The notes: generated by a model not told the origin, from the letters alone. A stretch of DNA of 64,000 nucleotides from Bradyrhizobium cenepequi (GCF_020329485.1 NZ_JAGKJI010000001.1:310001-374000); one strand, 5' to 3'. Positions 53,990 to 63,528 are shown, counted from the stretch's first letter. Made by a program: numbers and translations.

Positions 53990-54011
53990 ATTGGTCCGGC
54001 AACGGTCTGCG

Positions 54012-54317
54012 CTACAGACGCCGCCGCGACCGCAATTGGCTGGATATCCGGCGGCTGCGGTCTGCCAGCTCGTTCGCCTCGAGATCGACGGCGGCGGAAG
54101 CCAGGCGATAGCTGCCGATCATCCCGATGACGTCAGCGGCCGAGACCTGTGGCCGAGCGCCGCCGGAATCGCGCTGGACCGATGGACTGCCGATCGTCAG
54201 CCTGGTCGCTGCGTCGACGCAAAGCGCCTGGTACGCCTGCCGCTGGGGCTTGATGATGATCACACATTCCCGGTTGGCAGAGTAAGGCACGCGGAAGCTC
54301 AGATATGAGACGGTCAT
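54012..54317 (-). CDS. Hypothetical small protein
   Basis: Unrecognised. The 101-residue frame begins MTVSYLSFRVPYSANRECVI and reads as a folded protein for about 80 residues (VIGMIGSYRLASAAVDLEAN), ending in an arginine-rich tail. AGGA lies six bases before ATG 54317. There is no signal peptide or membrane segment. It overlaps no other called gene and sits between the P450 gene (convergent) and the Na/Pi-like transporter. Being short, it could be a spurious frame, but the ribosome site and composition argue it is real. Confidence 0.55.
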   Translation of the reverse strand: MTVSYLSFRVPYSANRECVIIIKPQRQAYQALCVDAATRLTIGSPSVQRDSGGARPQVSAADVIGMIGSYRLASAAVDLEANELADRSRRISSQLRSRRRL

Positions 54318-54575
54318 CGTCGATCCTGTTCACGGGCAAAGTTCCGCCGTTCGCGGACGAGGACGCCCGCGGCCATTGCTTCGTGAGATTGGGAACGGGG
54401 TTACGTGTCGGTTTCGCTAGCCCGTAGCGACAAGGCGCGCGGACAGAGTGTGGGTCTGGGTGCTCATGACCCAACACGTAACGCGAATCCTTGAAAAGTC
54501 GCTTCGAGATATTCCTAAAATTGGATGCAACCGCGGGATTGTCGTCGGCGGGGAATAGCCTTGGCGTTCGCCAGG

Positions 54576-56264
54576 CTAGCCACGACCGACAAGATGCGCT
54601 GCAGAGCGCCAAGCGTGACGTGACAGGGCTTCGAGGCTTCGAACCGTCTCGACGCGAACGAGCGCCGCGTCGGCGGTAAGCGTCCCGTTGGCGACCGCGC
54701 CCAGTGTCGCGTTGCGGTGGGGGCGCAGCATTTCGCCAAGTTGCGTCGCACAGCGCTCGAGCTCGGGCATGGCCTCGTCCGTCGAAATCGCGCGCGGACC
54801 GGCCATGACGTCGGCGCCAGGCGAGGCCGGCAAGATCGGCGGCGATCCGGCGGCGCGGGACGACGCCACCACTCCGCGCGCAATCGCGGCTGCACTTCGC
54901 ATCGCTTCTGCGCATAACTCCCGGGCGCGGATGTCCTCCGGTCCGCCACCCACCGAATCGAAATTGATTCCTCCATTCGCCAATTCGGTCAGTCGAGACG
55001 CATGGTCGAGCGCATGCAGCGTGCTGGTGAGGTGTCGTTGCTCGTCTTCGGTCTCAGGCGGTCCGCTCACATCCGACAGGAATGTTTGTGCCTGCCGCAA
55101 GGCATCGGCCGCATCCGGTACCGATGCGGCGTCCTTCCCCAGACGGATTGGTACGGCGCGGCCGGCCAGGGCCGCTTCGATCGAACCGCATGCCGTTGCG
55201 AGCGCGCGTGCGATCGTTTGCCGCACCGCTTCGACCGCCACGATCGGGGTCGCAAGCGCGGAGGAATCGAGGGGCCGCGTGAGCGGTGAGCCGCGCTCGG
55301 GCAGAATACGCTCGACCAATCGCGTGAACCAGTCGACCAGCGGCAGCAGGACCAGCACGCCGACGACATTGTACGCTGTGTGATACCCGGCCAGCAACGT
55401 GACGCCATCGACGGTGTTCGAAGCACGCACGAGCAGCGGGGTGACGACGGGAAAAAGCGTCAGCGCGATAAGAGCGGCGATAAGCTTGAACAAGACATAA
55501 GCGATGGCTAGCCGTTTGGCAGTGGTGCTCGCGCCAATAGCGGCCAAGGCGGAACTCGTCGCCGTTCCGATGTTCTGGCCAATGATCAGTGCGCAGGCCT
55601 GGTCCAGCCCGACCGCACCGGCGAAGTAGCCGGACAACGTGACCGCGACGGCGGCTGTTGACGACTGCATCAGCGCGGTCATCACCAGCCCGACCACGAC
55701 CAGCGCGAGCACGCCGAACAGACCCGACCACCACGGACCTTCGGGACTGGCGAGAACGGTAGGCAGGTCCGCCGGATGCAATCGTTCGGCCAGCCCGCCC
55801 ATGCCTTGCTGCAGCGTCGTGAGCCCAAAGAGCACAAGCCCGAATCCCGCGAGAGCGGCGCCTGCGCCGGCTATTCGCCCGCGAGCCAGAAGCTTGGTCA
55901 ACGCACCAACGAAGATCATCGGCAGGGCCGCGGCCGTGAGCGAGACGCGAACGCCGATGAGCGCGACCAGCCACCCGGTCCCCGTGGTACCGACATTCGC
56001 GCCGAAGACGAGGCCGAGCCCTTGCTGGAACGTCAACAAACCGGCGCTGACGAGACCGATCGTCGTCATGGTCGTTGCACTGGAGGACTGCACCAGAAGC
56101 GTGACGATGGCGCCCCAGAAGGAGCCGAGCAGCGGCGTTGCCGCCGCCTTGCCGAGTACCGTGCGCAGCGTGGAGCCGGCCAGCGCCTTCAGGCCTTCCG
56201 TCATCACGGTCATGCCAAGCAGGAAGAGACCTACGCCGCCGAGTGCTGAGATTGCCGTGGACAT
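54576..56264 (-). CDS. Na/Pi cotransporter family protein
   Basis: A 562-residue membrane protein of the NptA/YjbB class. Two inverted halves each carry the QSS signature: VQSSSATTMTTIGLVSAGLL near 60 and LMQSSTAAVAVTLSGYF near 205, in about eight helices. They are followed by a cytoplasmic PhoU-like helical domain of about 200 residues (EAVRQTIARALATACGSIEAAL onward). It is probably a sodium-dependent phosphate importer or exporter; direction is unclear. The ATG is at 56264. It is on the minus strand, divergent from the substrate-binding protein gene. Confidence 0.93.
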   Translation of the reverse strand: MSTAISALGGVGLFLLGMTVMTEGLKALAGSTLRTVLGKAAATPLLGSFWGAIVTLLVQSSSATTMTTIGLVSAGLLTFQQGLGLVFGANVGTTGTGWLVALIGVRVSLTAAALPMIFVGALTKLLARGRIAGAGAALAGFGLVLFGLTTLQQGMGGLAERLHPADLPTVLASPEGPWWSGLFGVLALVVVGLVMTALMQSSTAAVAVTLSGYFAGAVGLDQACALIIGQNIGTATSSALAAIGASTTAKRLAIAYVLFKLIAALIALTLFPVVTPLLVRASNTVDGVTLLAGYHTAYNVVGVLVLLPLVDWFTRLVERILPERGSPLTRPLDSSALATPIVAVEAVRQTIARALATACGSIEAALAGRAVPIRLGKDAASVPDAADALRQAQTFLSDVSGPPETEDEQRHLTSTLHALDHASRLTELANGGINFDSVGGGPEDIRARELCAEAMRSAAAIARGVVASSRAAGSPPILPASPGADVMAGPRAISTDEAMPELERCATQLGEMLRPHRNATLGAVANGTLTADAALVRVETVRSLEALSRHAWRSAAHLVGRG

Positions 56265-56603
56265 GCGGGCTCCCGACCATCACGCCAGCTCCGGCACTGT
56301 AGCCTAGTTGCGGCGCGAAGGCAGCCGACAAGGCTGTGCGCCCTGTGCAACCAGCGCGCCGCGGTTGCCTATCTCTCGCGGCGAACAATTTGGTTCGTCG
56401 CCGTACCTAGCCGGTTGAACCACGGCGCGGCCATGGCTGGTGAACGAGCGCGGACTGGTCATCAGGGTGAACTTTTCCGACGGAAAGCTAACGCTCGATT
56501 AGCGCGGTGGAACGCTGGCCTACTCGCGCCCAAGTCAACCGATGGCTCCTGCTGGCCCAAGTCGGTGACCTGGCTCGACGCAAGTATCGGGAAGATTTCG
56601 CCA
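56265..56603. other. Divergent intergenic region before the binding-protein gene
   Basis: About 340 bases without a convincing gene. It contains promoter elements for both directions; the clear one on the plus strand is given separately. Confidence 0.5.
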
Positions 56604-56631
56604 TTGACAAACTAATTCGTCAGTATCTAAT
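56604..56631 (+). promoter_or_regulatory. Sigma70-type promoter of the binding-protein gene
   Basis: TTGACA (56604-56609), a 16-base spacer, then TCTAAT (56626-56631), five of six matches to TATAAT. It predicts transcription start near 56638, about 46 bases before ATG 56684. Confidence 0.7.
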
Positions 56632-56683
56632 TTGCTGCCAATGCAGAACAGCCGGCGAACGGCATCAGGAAGGGGAAACGACG

Positions 56684-57883
56684 ATGAGAGGGCTTTTGGC
56701 CTGCGCCGTGCTCGCGGCCGCGACATCGGCAGCCAGTGCGCAGGTGTCCGATGACGTGGTGCGGATCGGCGTGCTGACCGACCTGTCGAGTTGGGGCCGC
56801 GACAACAGCGGCCCGGGCTCCGTTGAGGCCGCCAAGATGGCGGTCGAGGAATTCGGCCCGACTGTACTCGGCAAGCCGATCGAGATCATCAGTGCCGACC
56901 ATCAGATGAAGACCGATGTCGGCGTGCAGATCGTGCGCGGCTGGTTCGATAACGGCAAGGTCGACGCCGTGGTCGACATCCCCAATTCCGGTATCGCCAT
57001 TGCGGTGCATAACATGGCGCGCGAGCGCAACAGGATCGCGCTGCTCTCCGGTCCTGGCGCGAGTTCGTTAACGGACGAGCTGTGCAGCCCGAACACCGTG
57101 CATTTCAGCTACGACACCTACGCGCTGTCGAAGGTGACTGCGTCAGCCGTGATCAACCAAGGCGGAAAATCCTGGTTCTTCGTCACCGCGGACTACGCCT
57201 TCGGGCAGCAGCTGGAGAAGGACGCCACTCGCTTCATCAACGAGCTGGGCGGCAAGGTGCTCGGCAGCGTGCGGCATCCGACCAACACCGCCGACTTTTC
57301 CTCCTTCGCCCTCCAGGCGCAGAGTTCGAAGGCCGACGTGGTTGCCTTTGCCAATGCCGGCCAGGACACCGACAACGCGATCAAGCAGTCCGGCGAATTC
57401 GGCCTGGTTCAGGGCGGCCAGAAGCTCGTGGGCCTGTTGATGTTCGACACCGACGTGCACGCGATCGGGTTGAAGGCTGCGCAAGGTACCTACATGACCA
57501 CGTCGTCCTATTGGAACATGGACGAGGCGACCCGCGCCTGGTCGAAGAAATTCTTCGCGCGCACCAATGTGATGCCGACTATGATCCAGACCGGCGTCTA
57601 CGGTTCGGTGCTGCACTATCTCAAGGCGATAAAGGCCGCGGGCACCGACGATCCGGCGAAGGTGATGGCGAAGATGCGCGAGCTGCCGATCGAGGATGTT
57701 TTCGTCCATGGCGGCAAGCTGCGCGAGGATGGCCGCGTCATTCGCCCCATGTATCTTGCAAAGGTGAAGCCGCCCGAGCAGTCCAAGGAGCCGTGGGACT
57801 ATCTCGAGATCGTCAAGATCGTGAAGGGCGAAGACGCCTATCGTCCGGTCTTCGAGTCGAAGTGTCCGCTCCTGAAGAAGTGA
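56684..57883 (+). CDS. ABC transporter substrate-binding protein (LivJ/branched-chain type)
   Basis: A 399-residue periplasmic protein. The signal peptide is LLACAVLAAATSAASAQ, followed by DDVVRIGVLTDLSSWGRDNSG, the usual start of leucine/amide/aromatic-binding proteins. DVGVQIVRGWFDNGKVDAVV and GPGASSLTDELCSPNTVHFS match Leu/Ile/Val-BP relatives. No permease or ATPase genes are adjacent, so it must share components encoded elsewhere. AAGGGG before ATG 56684 is the ribosome site. It is first in a unit with the FAD oxidoreductase (8 bases) and IclR regulator. Confidence 0.93.
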   Translation: MRGLLACAVLAAATSAASAQVSDDVVRIGVLTDLSSWGRDNSGPGSVEAAKMAVEEFGPTVLGKPIEIISADHQMKTDVGVQIVRGWFDNGKVDAVVDIPNSGIAIAVHNMARERNRIALLSGPGASSLTDELCSPNTVHFSYDTYALSKVTASAVINQGGKSWFFVTADYAFGQQLEKDATRFINELGGKVLGSVRHPTNTADFSSFALQAQSSKADVVAFANAGQDTDNAIKQSGEFGLVQGGQKLVGLLMFDTDVHAIGLKAAQGTYMTTSSYWNMDEATRAWSKKFFARTNVMPTMIQTGVYGSVLHYLKAIKAAGTDDPAKVMAKMRELPIEDVFVHGGKLREDGRVIRPMYLAKVKPPEQSKEPWDYLEIVKIVKGEDAYRPVFESKCPLLKK

Positions 57884-57891
57884 GGTCGAGC

Positions 57892-59622
57892 ATGATTGGC
57901 AACGAGCGCGACACGGGCGACACCTACGAGTGCGATGTGCTCGTGGCCGGATCAGGTGCGGCCGGCATGTCGGCCGCGATCACCGCGCGCTCGCGCGGTC
58001 TCGACGTGCTGATCGTGGAGAAGGAATCGCGCTTCGGCGGCACGACCGCGCGCTCCGGCGGCTGGCTCTGGATTCCCGGCACGTCGCTCGCGCGCGCCTA
58101 TGGTATCGAGGAGACGCCGGATCAAGCGCGCACATATCTGCGGCATGAAGCCGGCAACAATTACGACGCCGCGCGCGTCGACGCGTTTCTCAGCGCCGGC
58201 CCCGAGGCGGTTGACTTCTTCACGACCAGGACCGCGGTTCGCTTCGACATGCCGCTGGTGTTCCCGGACTATCATGCCGAGGCGCCCGGCGGCGCGCAAG
58301 GCGGCCGCTCGATGGTGACGCGTCCGTTCGATGGCCGCGAGCTTGGCGAGCACATCAAGACGCTCGGCATGCCGCTGCCCGAGCTCACCGTGTTCGGCAT
58401 GATGCTCGGCTCTGGCAAGGAGATCATCCATTTCATGCGCGCGACGAAATCGTTGACGTCAGCGGTCTATGTCGCAAAGCGCCTGTCGCGTCATCTCATG
58501 GACGTGCTCCGCTATGGCCGCGGCATGACGCTGACCAACGGCAATGCGCTCGCAGGAAGGCTGAGGAAATCCGCTCTCGATCTGAACATCCCGATGTGGT
58601 TGTCATCGCCGGTAAGCGAGCTGACGGTCGAGAACGGCGCTGTGACCGGTGCGCTCGTCACACGTGACGGACGCGACGTGCGCGTCCGCGCGCGGCGCGG
58701 CGTCGTGCTCGCCTGCGGGGGCTTCCCGCATGACGTGGCGCGGCGCAAGAAGATGTTTCCGCACGCGCCAACCGGTGCCGAGCACTATTCACCGGGACCA
58801 ACCGGCAATACCGGTGACGGCCTGCGGCTTGCGGAAACGGCCGGCGGTCGCATCGAGCGCCTGCCGAATGCGGCCGCCTGGGTGCCGGTCTCGTTGACGA
58901 AGCGCAAGGATGGCTCAAGCGGCGTGATGCCGCACTTCATCGACCGCGCAAAGCCGGGCGTGATCGCGGTGATGCGCGACGGCAAGCGCTTTGCCAATGA
59001 AGGCAATTCCTATCACGACTTCGTCCAGGCGATGATGAAGGCGGCGAAGCCGAACGAGGAAATCGCGGCCTTTCTCATCTGCGACCACAAGACACTGCGA
59101 AAGTATGGCCTCGGCTGTGTGCCGCCCCTCCCCATGCCGATTGGCCATCATCTGCGCACCGGCTATCTCATGCGTGGCGATACGCTGGAGGCGCTTGCAG
59201 CACAGGCCGGCATCGATGCGAGCGGTCTCGTCGCGACGGTCGCGCAATTCAACGCCAGCGCGGCACTAGGACACGACGCTGCCTTCGGCAAGGGTTCGAA
59301 GGCCTACAACCGCTACCAGGGCGACGCGCTGCACGGCCCGAACCCCTGCGTGGCGCCAGTAGCCCGAGGTCCCTTCTACGCCGTCAAGATGGTGATCGGC
59401 GATCTCGGCACCTATGCCGGCATCGTTACCGATGCGAACGCACGCGCGCTCGATGCCGAAGGCCGCGTCATTCCCGGCCTCTATGCCGCCGGCAACGACA
59501 TGGCGAGCATCATGGGCGGTAATTATCCGGGCGCCGGCATCACGCTTGGGCCGGCGCTGACCTTCGGCTACGTTGCCGGACGTCATCTCGCCGAAAGCGC
59601 TACGGAGCGTGGCGCGGCGTGA
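57892..59622 (+). CDS. FAD-dependent oxidoreductase (fumarate-reductase/ketosteroid dehydrogenase-like)
   Basis: A 576-residue flavoprotein of the FAD_binding_2 family. The dinucleotide motif VLVAGSGAAGMSAAITARSRG is near 16, RFGGTTARSGGWLWIPGT is near 47, and the C-terminal FAD motif GLYAAGNDMASIMGGNYPGAG is near 530. The substrate domain resembles 3-ketosteroid-delta1-dehydrogenase and fumarate reductase flavoproteins, but the substrate is not readable. There is no signal peptide. GAGG six bases before ATG 57892 fixes the start. It ends 10 bases before the IclR gene. Confidence 0.92.
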   Translation: MIGNERDTGDTYECDVLVAGSGAAGMSAAITARSRGLDVLIVEKESRFGGTTARSGGWLWIPGTSLARAYGIEETPDQARTYLRHEAGNNYDAARVDAFLSAGPEAVDFFTTRTAVRFDMPLVFPDYHAEAPGGAQGGRSMVTRPFDGRELGEHIKTLGMPLPELTVFGMMLGSGKEIIHFMRATKSLTSAVYVAKRLSRHLMDVLRYGRGMTLTNGNALAGRLRKSALDLNIPMWLSSPVSELTVENGAVTGALVTRDGRDVRVRARRGVVLACGGFPHDVARRKKMFPHAPTGAEHYSPGPTGNTGDGLRLAETAGGRIERLPNAAAWVPVSLTKRKDGSSGVMPHFIDRAKPGVIAVMRDGKRFANEGNSYHDFVQAMMKAAKPNEEIAAFLICDHKTLRKYGLGCVPPLPMPIGHHLRTGYLMRGDTLEALAAQAGIDASGLVATVAQFNASAALGHDAAFGKGSKAYNRYQGDALHGPNPCVAPVARGPFYAVKMVIGDLGTYAGIVTDANARALDAEGRVIPGLYAAGNDMASIMGGNYPGAGITLGPALTFGYVAGRHLAESATERGAA

Positions 59623-59632
59623 ACGGGAGCGC

Positions 59633-60448
59633 ATGAAACCAGCAAGCCGCGGTATTCAGTCGATCGAGGTCGGCGGACAATTGCTCCGCGTTCTCGCGCG
59701 GAGCGGCGAGCCAATGATGCTGCGCGATCTGGCGCGTGAGGCCGGAATGGCACCGGCGAAGGCTCATCCGTACCTCGTGAGCTTTTCGCGCATTGGGCTC
59801 ATCGAACAGGACGAGACCACGGGGCGCTACGAGATTGGAGCGCTGGCGCTCGAGCTTGGGCTTATCAGCCTGCGCCGCCTCTCGGCCGTGCGGATCGCCA
59901 CCTCAAAGATCCGGACGCTCGCCAACACCATCGATCATGCGGTCTCGCTCGCCGTTTGGGGCAGCTATGGCCCAACCGTGGTGCAGATCGAGGAGCCTAG
60001 TCATCCCGTGCACATCGCGATGCGCGTCGGCTCGGTCATGGCTCTGCTCGAAACGGCCACTGGCCGCGCCTTTGCGGCCTTCTTGCCATCAAAGACGATC
60101 AATGCCGCGCTCGACAGCGCCCTCGACCGCTTTGGCGTCGGCTACAATCCGAAGCGCGCGACGAAGGGCGCCAAGGTCTCCGAGATGCTCGCTACAGTGC
60201 GTAAGCACGGGCTCGCACGCGCGCTCGGCGATCCCTTGCCCGGCGTCAATGCCCTCGCAGCGCCAGTGTTCGATCACGCCGGCCACATCGCGCTCGTCAT
60301 CACCGCGATGGGGCCCGAGGCCACGTTCGATGCTGGCTGGGACAGCGCAATCGCGAAGGCCCTCTGCGAGTGTGCCGGCGGGATCTCGAAGCGGCTCGGA
60401 CATGGCAATCGCGTGGGCGATGGTGATGACACCACAAAGCCGAAATGA
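59633..60448 (+). CDS. IclR-family transcriptional regulator
   Basis: A 271-residue regulator. The N-terminal winged HTH is RGIQSIEVGGQLLRVLARSG, then MLRDLAREAGMAPAKAHPYL near 35. The effector domain has HPVHIAMRVGSVMALLETATGR, then the segment ending GVNALAAPVFDHAGHIALVI near 205. GGGAG precedes ATG 59633; the open frame upstream overlaps the oxidoreductase end. As the last gene of the module it probably controls it in response to the catabolised compound. IclR proteins commonly regulate aromatic or carboxylate catabolism. Confidence 0.94.
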   Translation: MKPASRGIQSIEVGGQLLRVLARSGEPMMLRDLAREAGMAPAKAHPYLVSFSRIGLIEQDETTGRYEIGALALELGLISLRRLSAVRIATSKIRTLANTIDHAVSLAVWGSYGPTVVQIEEPSHPVHIAMRVGSVMALLETATGRAFAAFLPSKTINAALDSALDRFGVGYNPKRATKGAKVSEMLATVRKHGLARALGDPLPGVNALAAPVFDHAGHIALVITAMGPEATFDAGWDSAIAKALCECAGGISKRLGHGNRVGDGDDTTKPK

Positions 60449-60606
60449 GCATGGAATCTGACGGCCGGCCGTCAAGGGCGATTTCGGCGCGCGCTTTTCA
60501 TGTTAGGCTGCAGACTGGTCCGACGCAGCGGCTACGATATGTTAGTAGACGTCTTTGAACGACCGACGCAGTCCTGCGCGTTGTCATCCGCACGAGGAGC
60601 AGTCAA

Positions 60607-60930
60607 ATGAAGGCCATCTCAGCTCTCGCAGCACTAGTGCTGTGGCTCGCCCCGACTTTCGGCGCGCAGGCATCCACGTTCGCTCATTGGTGTGAGCGGG
60701 CGGTGAAACAGCGTATGCTGACGCCTTCGGCGTATCGCCGGATCAATCTCATCGAATCGAGGCGGCCGATGTTCTTCGAGCCCTATTTTGCCTGGAGTGG
60801 CCCCGATATCGGGCTGTGGCTCCCGCCGCAGGCTACCGGCCGCCCTGTTGCGTTCGTAGAATATGACATTCGCAACAGGTTCGGCGTTCCACTGCGGTCT
60901 GCCGCCAAGTGCGTCTACGGTCGAGATTGA
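60607..60930 (+). CDS. Hypothetical secreted protein
   Basis: Unrecognised. The 107-residue protein has a clear signal peptide (AISALAALVLWLAPTFGAQAS) and a mature part of about 80 residues with two Cys, aromatic residues (FEPYFAWSGPDIGLWLPP) and a basic C-terminus. GAGGAG lies before ATG 60607. I infer periplasmic or extracellular location with a disulfide. It stands alone between the IclR gene and the HNH endonuclease on the opposite strand. Confidence 0.78.
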   Translation: MKAISALAALVLWLAPTFGAQASTFAHWCERAVKQRMLTPSAYRRINLIESRRPMFFEPYFAWSGPDIGLWLPPQATGRPVAFVEYDIRNRFGVPLRSAAKCVYGRD

Positions 60931-61005
60931 AGCCGGGAAACGTGACGCCGTTTTGCGTGCTTTCGACGCTGCTGTGAGTCGCAGCACGCAGGCGTAAATC
61001 AAGCG

Positions 61006-61611
61006 CTACGGATCGAGCTCGGTGTCCCAGTACAGGTAGTCGAGCCAGCTGTCGTGCAAATAGTTCGGCGGGAACAGGCGGCCGTTGCGGTGGAGCTGGT
61101 GCACGGTCGGCGCGAACGGCGCCTGCTTCGGAAACATCTTGGCCTGCTGCGGCGTCAGGTTGCCCTTCCTGAGGTTACAGGGCGAGCACGCCGCGACCAC
61201 ATTCTCCCAGGTGGTCTGGCCGCCTTTGCTGCGCGGGATGATGTGATCGAAGGTGAGATCGTCCGCCGAATTGCAGTATTGGCAGGCGAAACGATCGCGC
61301 AGGAAGACGTTGAATCGCGTGAAGGCGGGATGAGTGGTCGGCTTGACGAAGGACTTCAGCGAGACGACGCTGGGAAGCTGGATTTCGAAGGAGGGGCTGC
61401 GTACCGCCCGGTCGTAATATTCAACGATATTCACGCGGTCGAGGAAGACTGCCTTGATCGCATCCTGCCACGACCATAGCGACAGGGGGTAATAACTCAG
61501 CGGCCGAAAGTCCGCGTTCAGGACCAGTACCGGCCAACCGCCTTGCGAGACATGTGCGTTCAAGTAACGCTCCCGGCCTCCGTATCGCTGCGAAGCAGCA
61601 TGTACCGACAT
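61006..61611 (-). CDS. HNH endonuclease
   Basis: A 201-residue protein with an HNH/beta-beta-alpha-metal nuclease fold. FACQYCNSADDLTFDHIIPR near 120 has the CxxC pair and the first His, followed by GGQTTWENVVAACSPCNLRKG with the Asn and second CxxC. The N-terminus (WPVLVLNADFRPLSYYPLSLW) is shared with a conserved group of stand-alone HNH proteins of unknown physiological target. No methylase or toxin-like partner is adjacent, so a restriction role is not supported. The ATG at 61611 has no obvious ribosome site. Confidence 0.93.
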   Translation of the reverse strand: MSVHAASQRYGGRERYLNAHVSQGGWPVLVLNADFRPLSYYPLSLWSWQDAIKAVFLDRVNIVEYYDRAVRSPSFEIQLPSVVSLKSFVKPTTHPAFTRFNVFLRDRFACQYCNSADDLTFDHIIPRSKGGQTTWENVVAACSPCNLRKGNLTPQQAKMFPKQAPFAPTVHQLHRNGRLFPPNYLHDSWLDYLYWDTELDP

Positions 61612-61754
61612 ACTACATGCAGCGTGACGGGATTGTGAAGGGCATAGAGGCGTTTATCCTGCTCCGCGCTGCCATGTTCCCGCCGTGATTGCCACCCGGA
61701 TGCAAGGCCCGTAAACGGGGCCGCAGATACGCTCCTGCGTCGGCGGCCTCAGCA

Positions 61755-63515
61755 ATGTTCACCAAGTCCCGCTATCTCGAGGCACCGCGCCGGCTGCGCG
61801 CCTTCGTGCGCGCGCATGAAACAAGCCTGGTGGTCCTGGCGGCGCTAACCGGAACCATTGGCGGGCTGGTGGTGGCCGCCATGAGCGGCGCGGTCTCGGT
61901 GCTGCATGTCGCACTGTTCGATCTGCCGTTCGGCGAGCGGCTCTCCAGCCAGATCGGCCTCGACCCGCTGCGCGCCGTGCTGGTTCCAAGCCTGGGCGGA
62001 TTGTTGCTGGGCCTTGCCTTTCTCGCGCTGGCACGCTGGCGGCCGGGGCGCGAGATCGACCCGATCGAGGCCAATGCCCTCTATGGCGGGCGGATGTCAT
62101 TTCGCGGTAGCGTGATCGTCGCGCTGCAGACGATCTGGTCCTCTGGCGTCGGCGCCTCCGTCGGCCTCGAGGCTGGTTACACGCAGCTCTCCAGCGGCAT
62201 CGCGGCTTCGTTCGGCCGCGCCTTCCATTTGCGCCGCATCGACCAGCGCATCATGGTCGGATGCGGAGCGGCGGCGGCGATCGCAGGCGCCTTCGGCGCG
62301 CCGCTGGCCGGCGCCTTCTATGCTTTCGAACTTGTGATCGGCGGCTATACGCCCGCGAGCCTCGCGCCGGTCGGGGTCGCCGCGGTCGCCGGCTATTTTG
62401 TCGCACATGCCTTCAGCGTGCTGACGCTGGGAGTAAGCGTCGATACCGTCGGCGATGTGCTGGGGCGCGACCTCGCCATCGCCGCGCTGCTCGGCGTGCT
62501 GGCGGCGCTGTTCGGCATCGCCATCATGCGCGGCGTCACGCTGTGCGAGACGCTACTGGGAAAGACAAGGCTCTGGCCACCGCTGCGCACCGCGCTCGGC
62601 GGTTTCGCCGTCGGGCTGATGGCGCTGCTGACGCCGCAGGTGATGTCCTCGGGTCACGGCGCGCTGCATCTCGGCGGCGTCGTGTCGATGCCGCTCACCT
62701 TCATGGCCGGCGTGCTGATCCTGAAGGCGATGGCCTCGATCGTCTCGCTCGGTAGCGGGTTTCGCGGCGGCCTGTTCTTCGCCGCCCTGTTCATGGGCGC
62801 GTTGGGCGGCCGGCTGTTTGCCGCTGGTTGCGACATGCTATGGCCGGGCCTCAACCTCGATCCCGACGTCTACGCGGTGATCGGCATGAGCGCGTTGTCG
62901 GCGTCTGTGATCGGCGGACCGCTGACGATGTCCTTCATCGCGCTGGAATCGACCGGCAATCTCTGGCTCAGCACGGCGGTGCTGGTCGCCGTCATTATCT
63001 CCACCATGCTCACGCGGGAACTGTTCGGCTATTCGTTCGCCACTTGGCGCTTGCATCTGCGCGGCGAGACCATCCGCAGCGCCGCCGACGTCGGCTGGAT
63101 CCGCGATCTCACGGTGGACAAAATGATGCGCCGGGATATGACGACGGTGAATGCGGATATGCCAATCGCGCAGTTCCGCAAGCAGTTCCCGCTCGGCTCC
63201 AAGACGCAGGTGGTCGCGGTCGATAGCGAGGGGCGCTACGCCGGCCTGGCATTGATCGCAGAAGCGCATGCGCCCGATGTCGAGATGAACAACGGTCTCG
63301 CCGGCATCCTGCGCCATAGCGACGTCGTGCTGCATCCGTCCATGAACATCCAGGAAGCGATTGCGGTGTTCGATGCAGCGGAAGCGGAATCGCTCGCCGT
63401 GGTCGAAGAGGGCGCGGAGCGCTGTCCGATGGGCGTCCTCACCGAGGCGCACGCGATGCGGCGTTATGCCGAGGAATCCGAGCAGCGCCGGCGCGAGGTG
63501 ATCGGCGAGGTCTGA
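61755..63515 (+). CDS. ClC-family chloride channel/transporter with CBS domains
   Basis: A 586-residue membrane protein. The N-terminal 430 residues form the ClC core with about 14-16 helices, including IWSSGVGASVGLEAGYTQLS near 130, FGAPLAGAFYAFELVIGGY near 185, and GSGFRGGLFFAALFMGALGG near 335. Two C-terminal CBS domains follow (RDLTVDKMMRRDMTTVNADM; GILRHSDVVLHPSMNIQEAI). The gating-Glu motif reads GLEAG where E. coli ClcA has GREGP, and no canonical GSGIP motif is seen. ATG 61755 is chosen over the longer frame. Ion specificity cannot be told from sequence. Confidence 0.92.
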   Translation: MFTKSRYLEAPRRLRAFVRAHETSLVVLAALTGTIGGLVVAAMSGAVSVLHVALFDLPFGERLSSQIGLDPLRAVLVPSLGGLLLGLAFLALARWRPGREIDPIEANALYGGRMSFRGSVIVALQTIWSSGVGASVGLEAGYTQLSSGIAASFGRAFHLRRIDQRIMVGCGAAAAIAGAFGAPLAGAFYAFELVIGGYTPASLAPVGVAAVAGYFVAHAFSVLTLGVSVDTVGDVLGRDLAIAALLGVLAALFGIAIMRGVTLCETLLGKTRLWPPLRTALGGFAVGLMALLTPQVMSSGHGALHLGGVVSMPLTFMAGVLILKAMASIVSLGSGFRGGLFFAALFMGALGGRLFAAGCDMLWPGLNLDPDVYAVIGMSALSASVIGGPLTMSFIALESTGNLWLSTAVLVAVIISTMLTRELFGYSFATWRLHLRGETIRSAADVGWIRDLTVDKMMRRDMTTVNADMPIAQFRKQFPLGSKTQVVAVDSEGRYAGLALIAEAHAPDVEMNNGLAGILRHSDVVLHPSMNIQEAIAVFDAAEAESLAVVEEGAERCPMGVLTEAHAMRRYAEESEQRRREVIGEV

Positions 63516-63528
63516 TCGCCGCAGCGAA

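Noticed and set aside
61006..61611. HNH gene as part of a mobile intron or intein
   Set aside because: It is a free-standing gene with its own start and stop; no flanking intron structure or split host gene is present.
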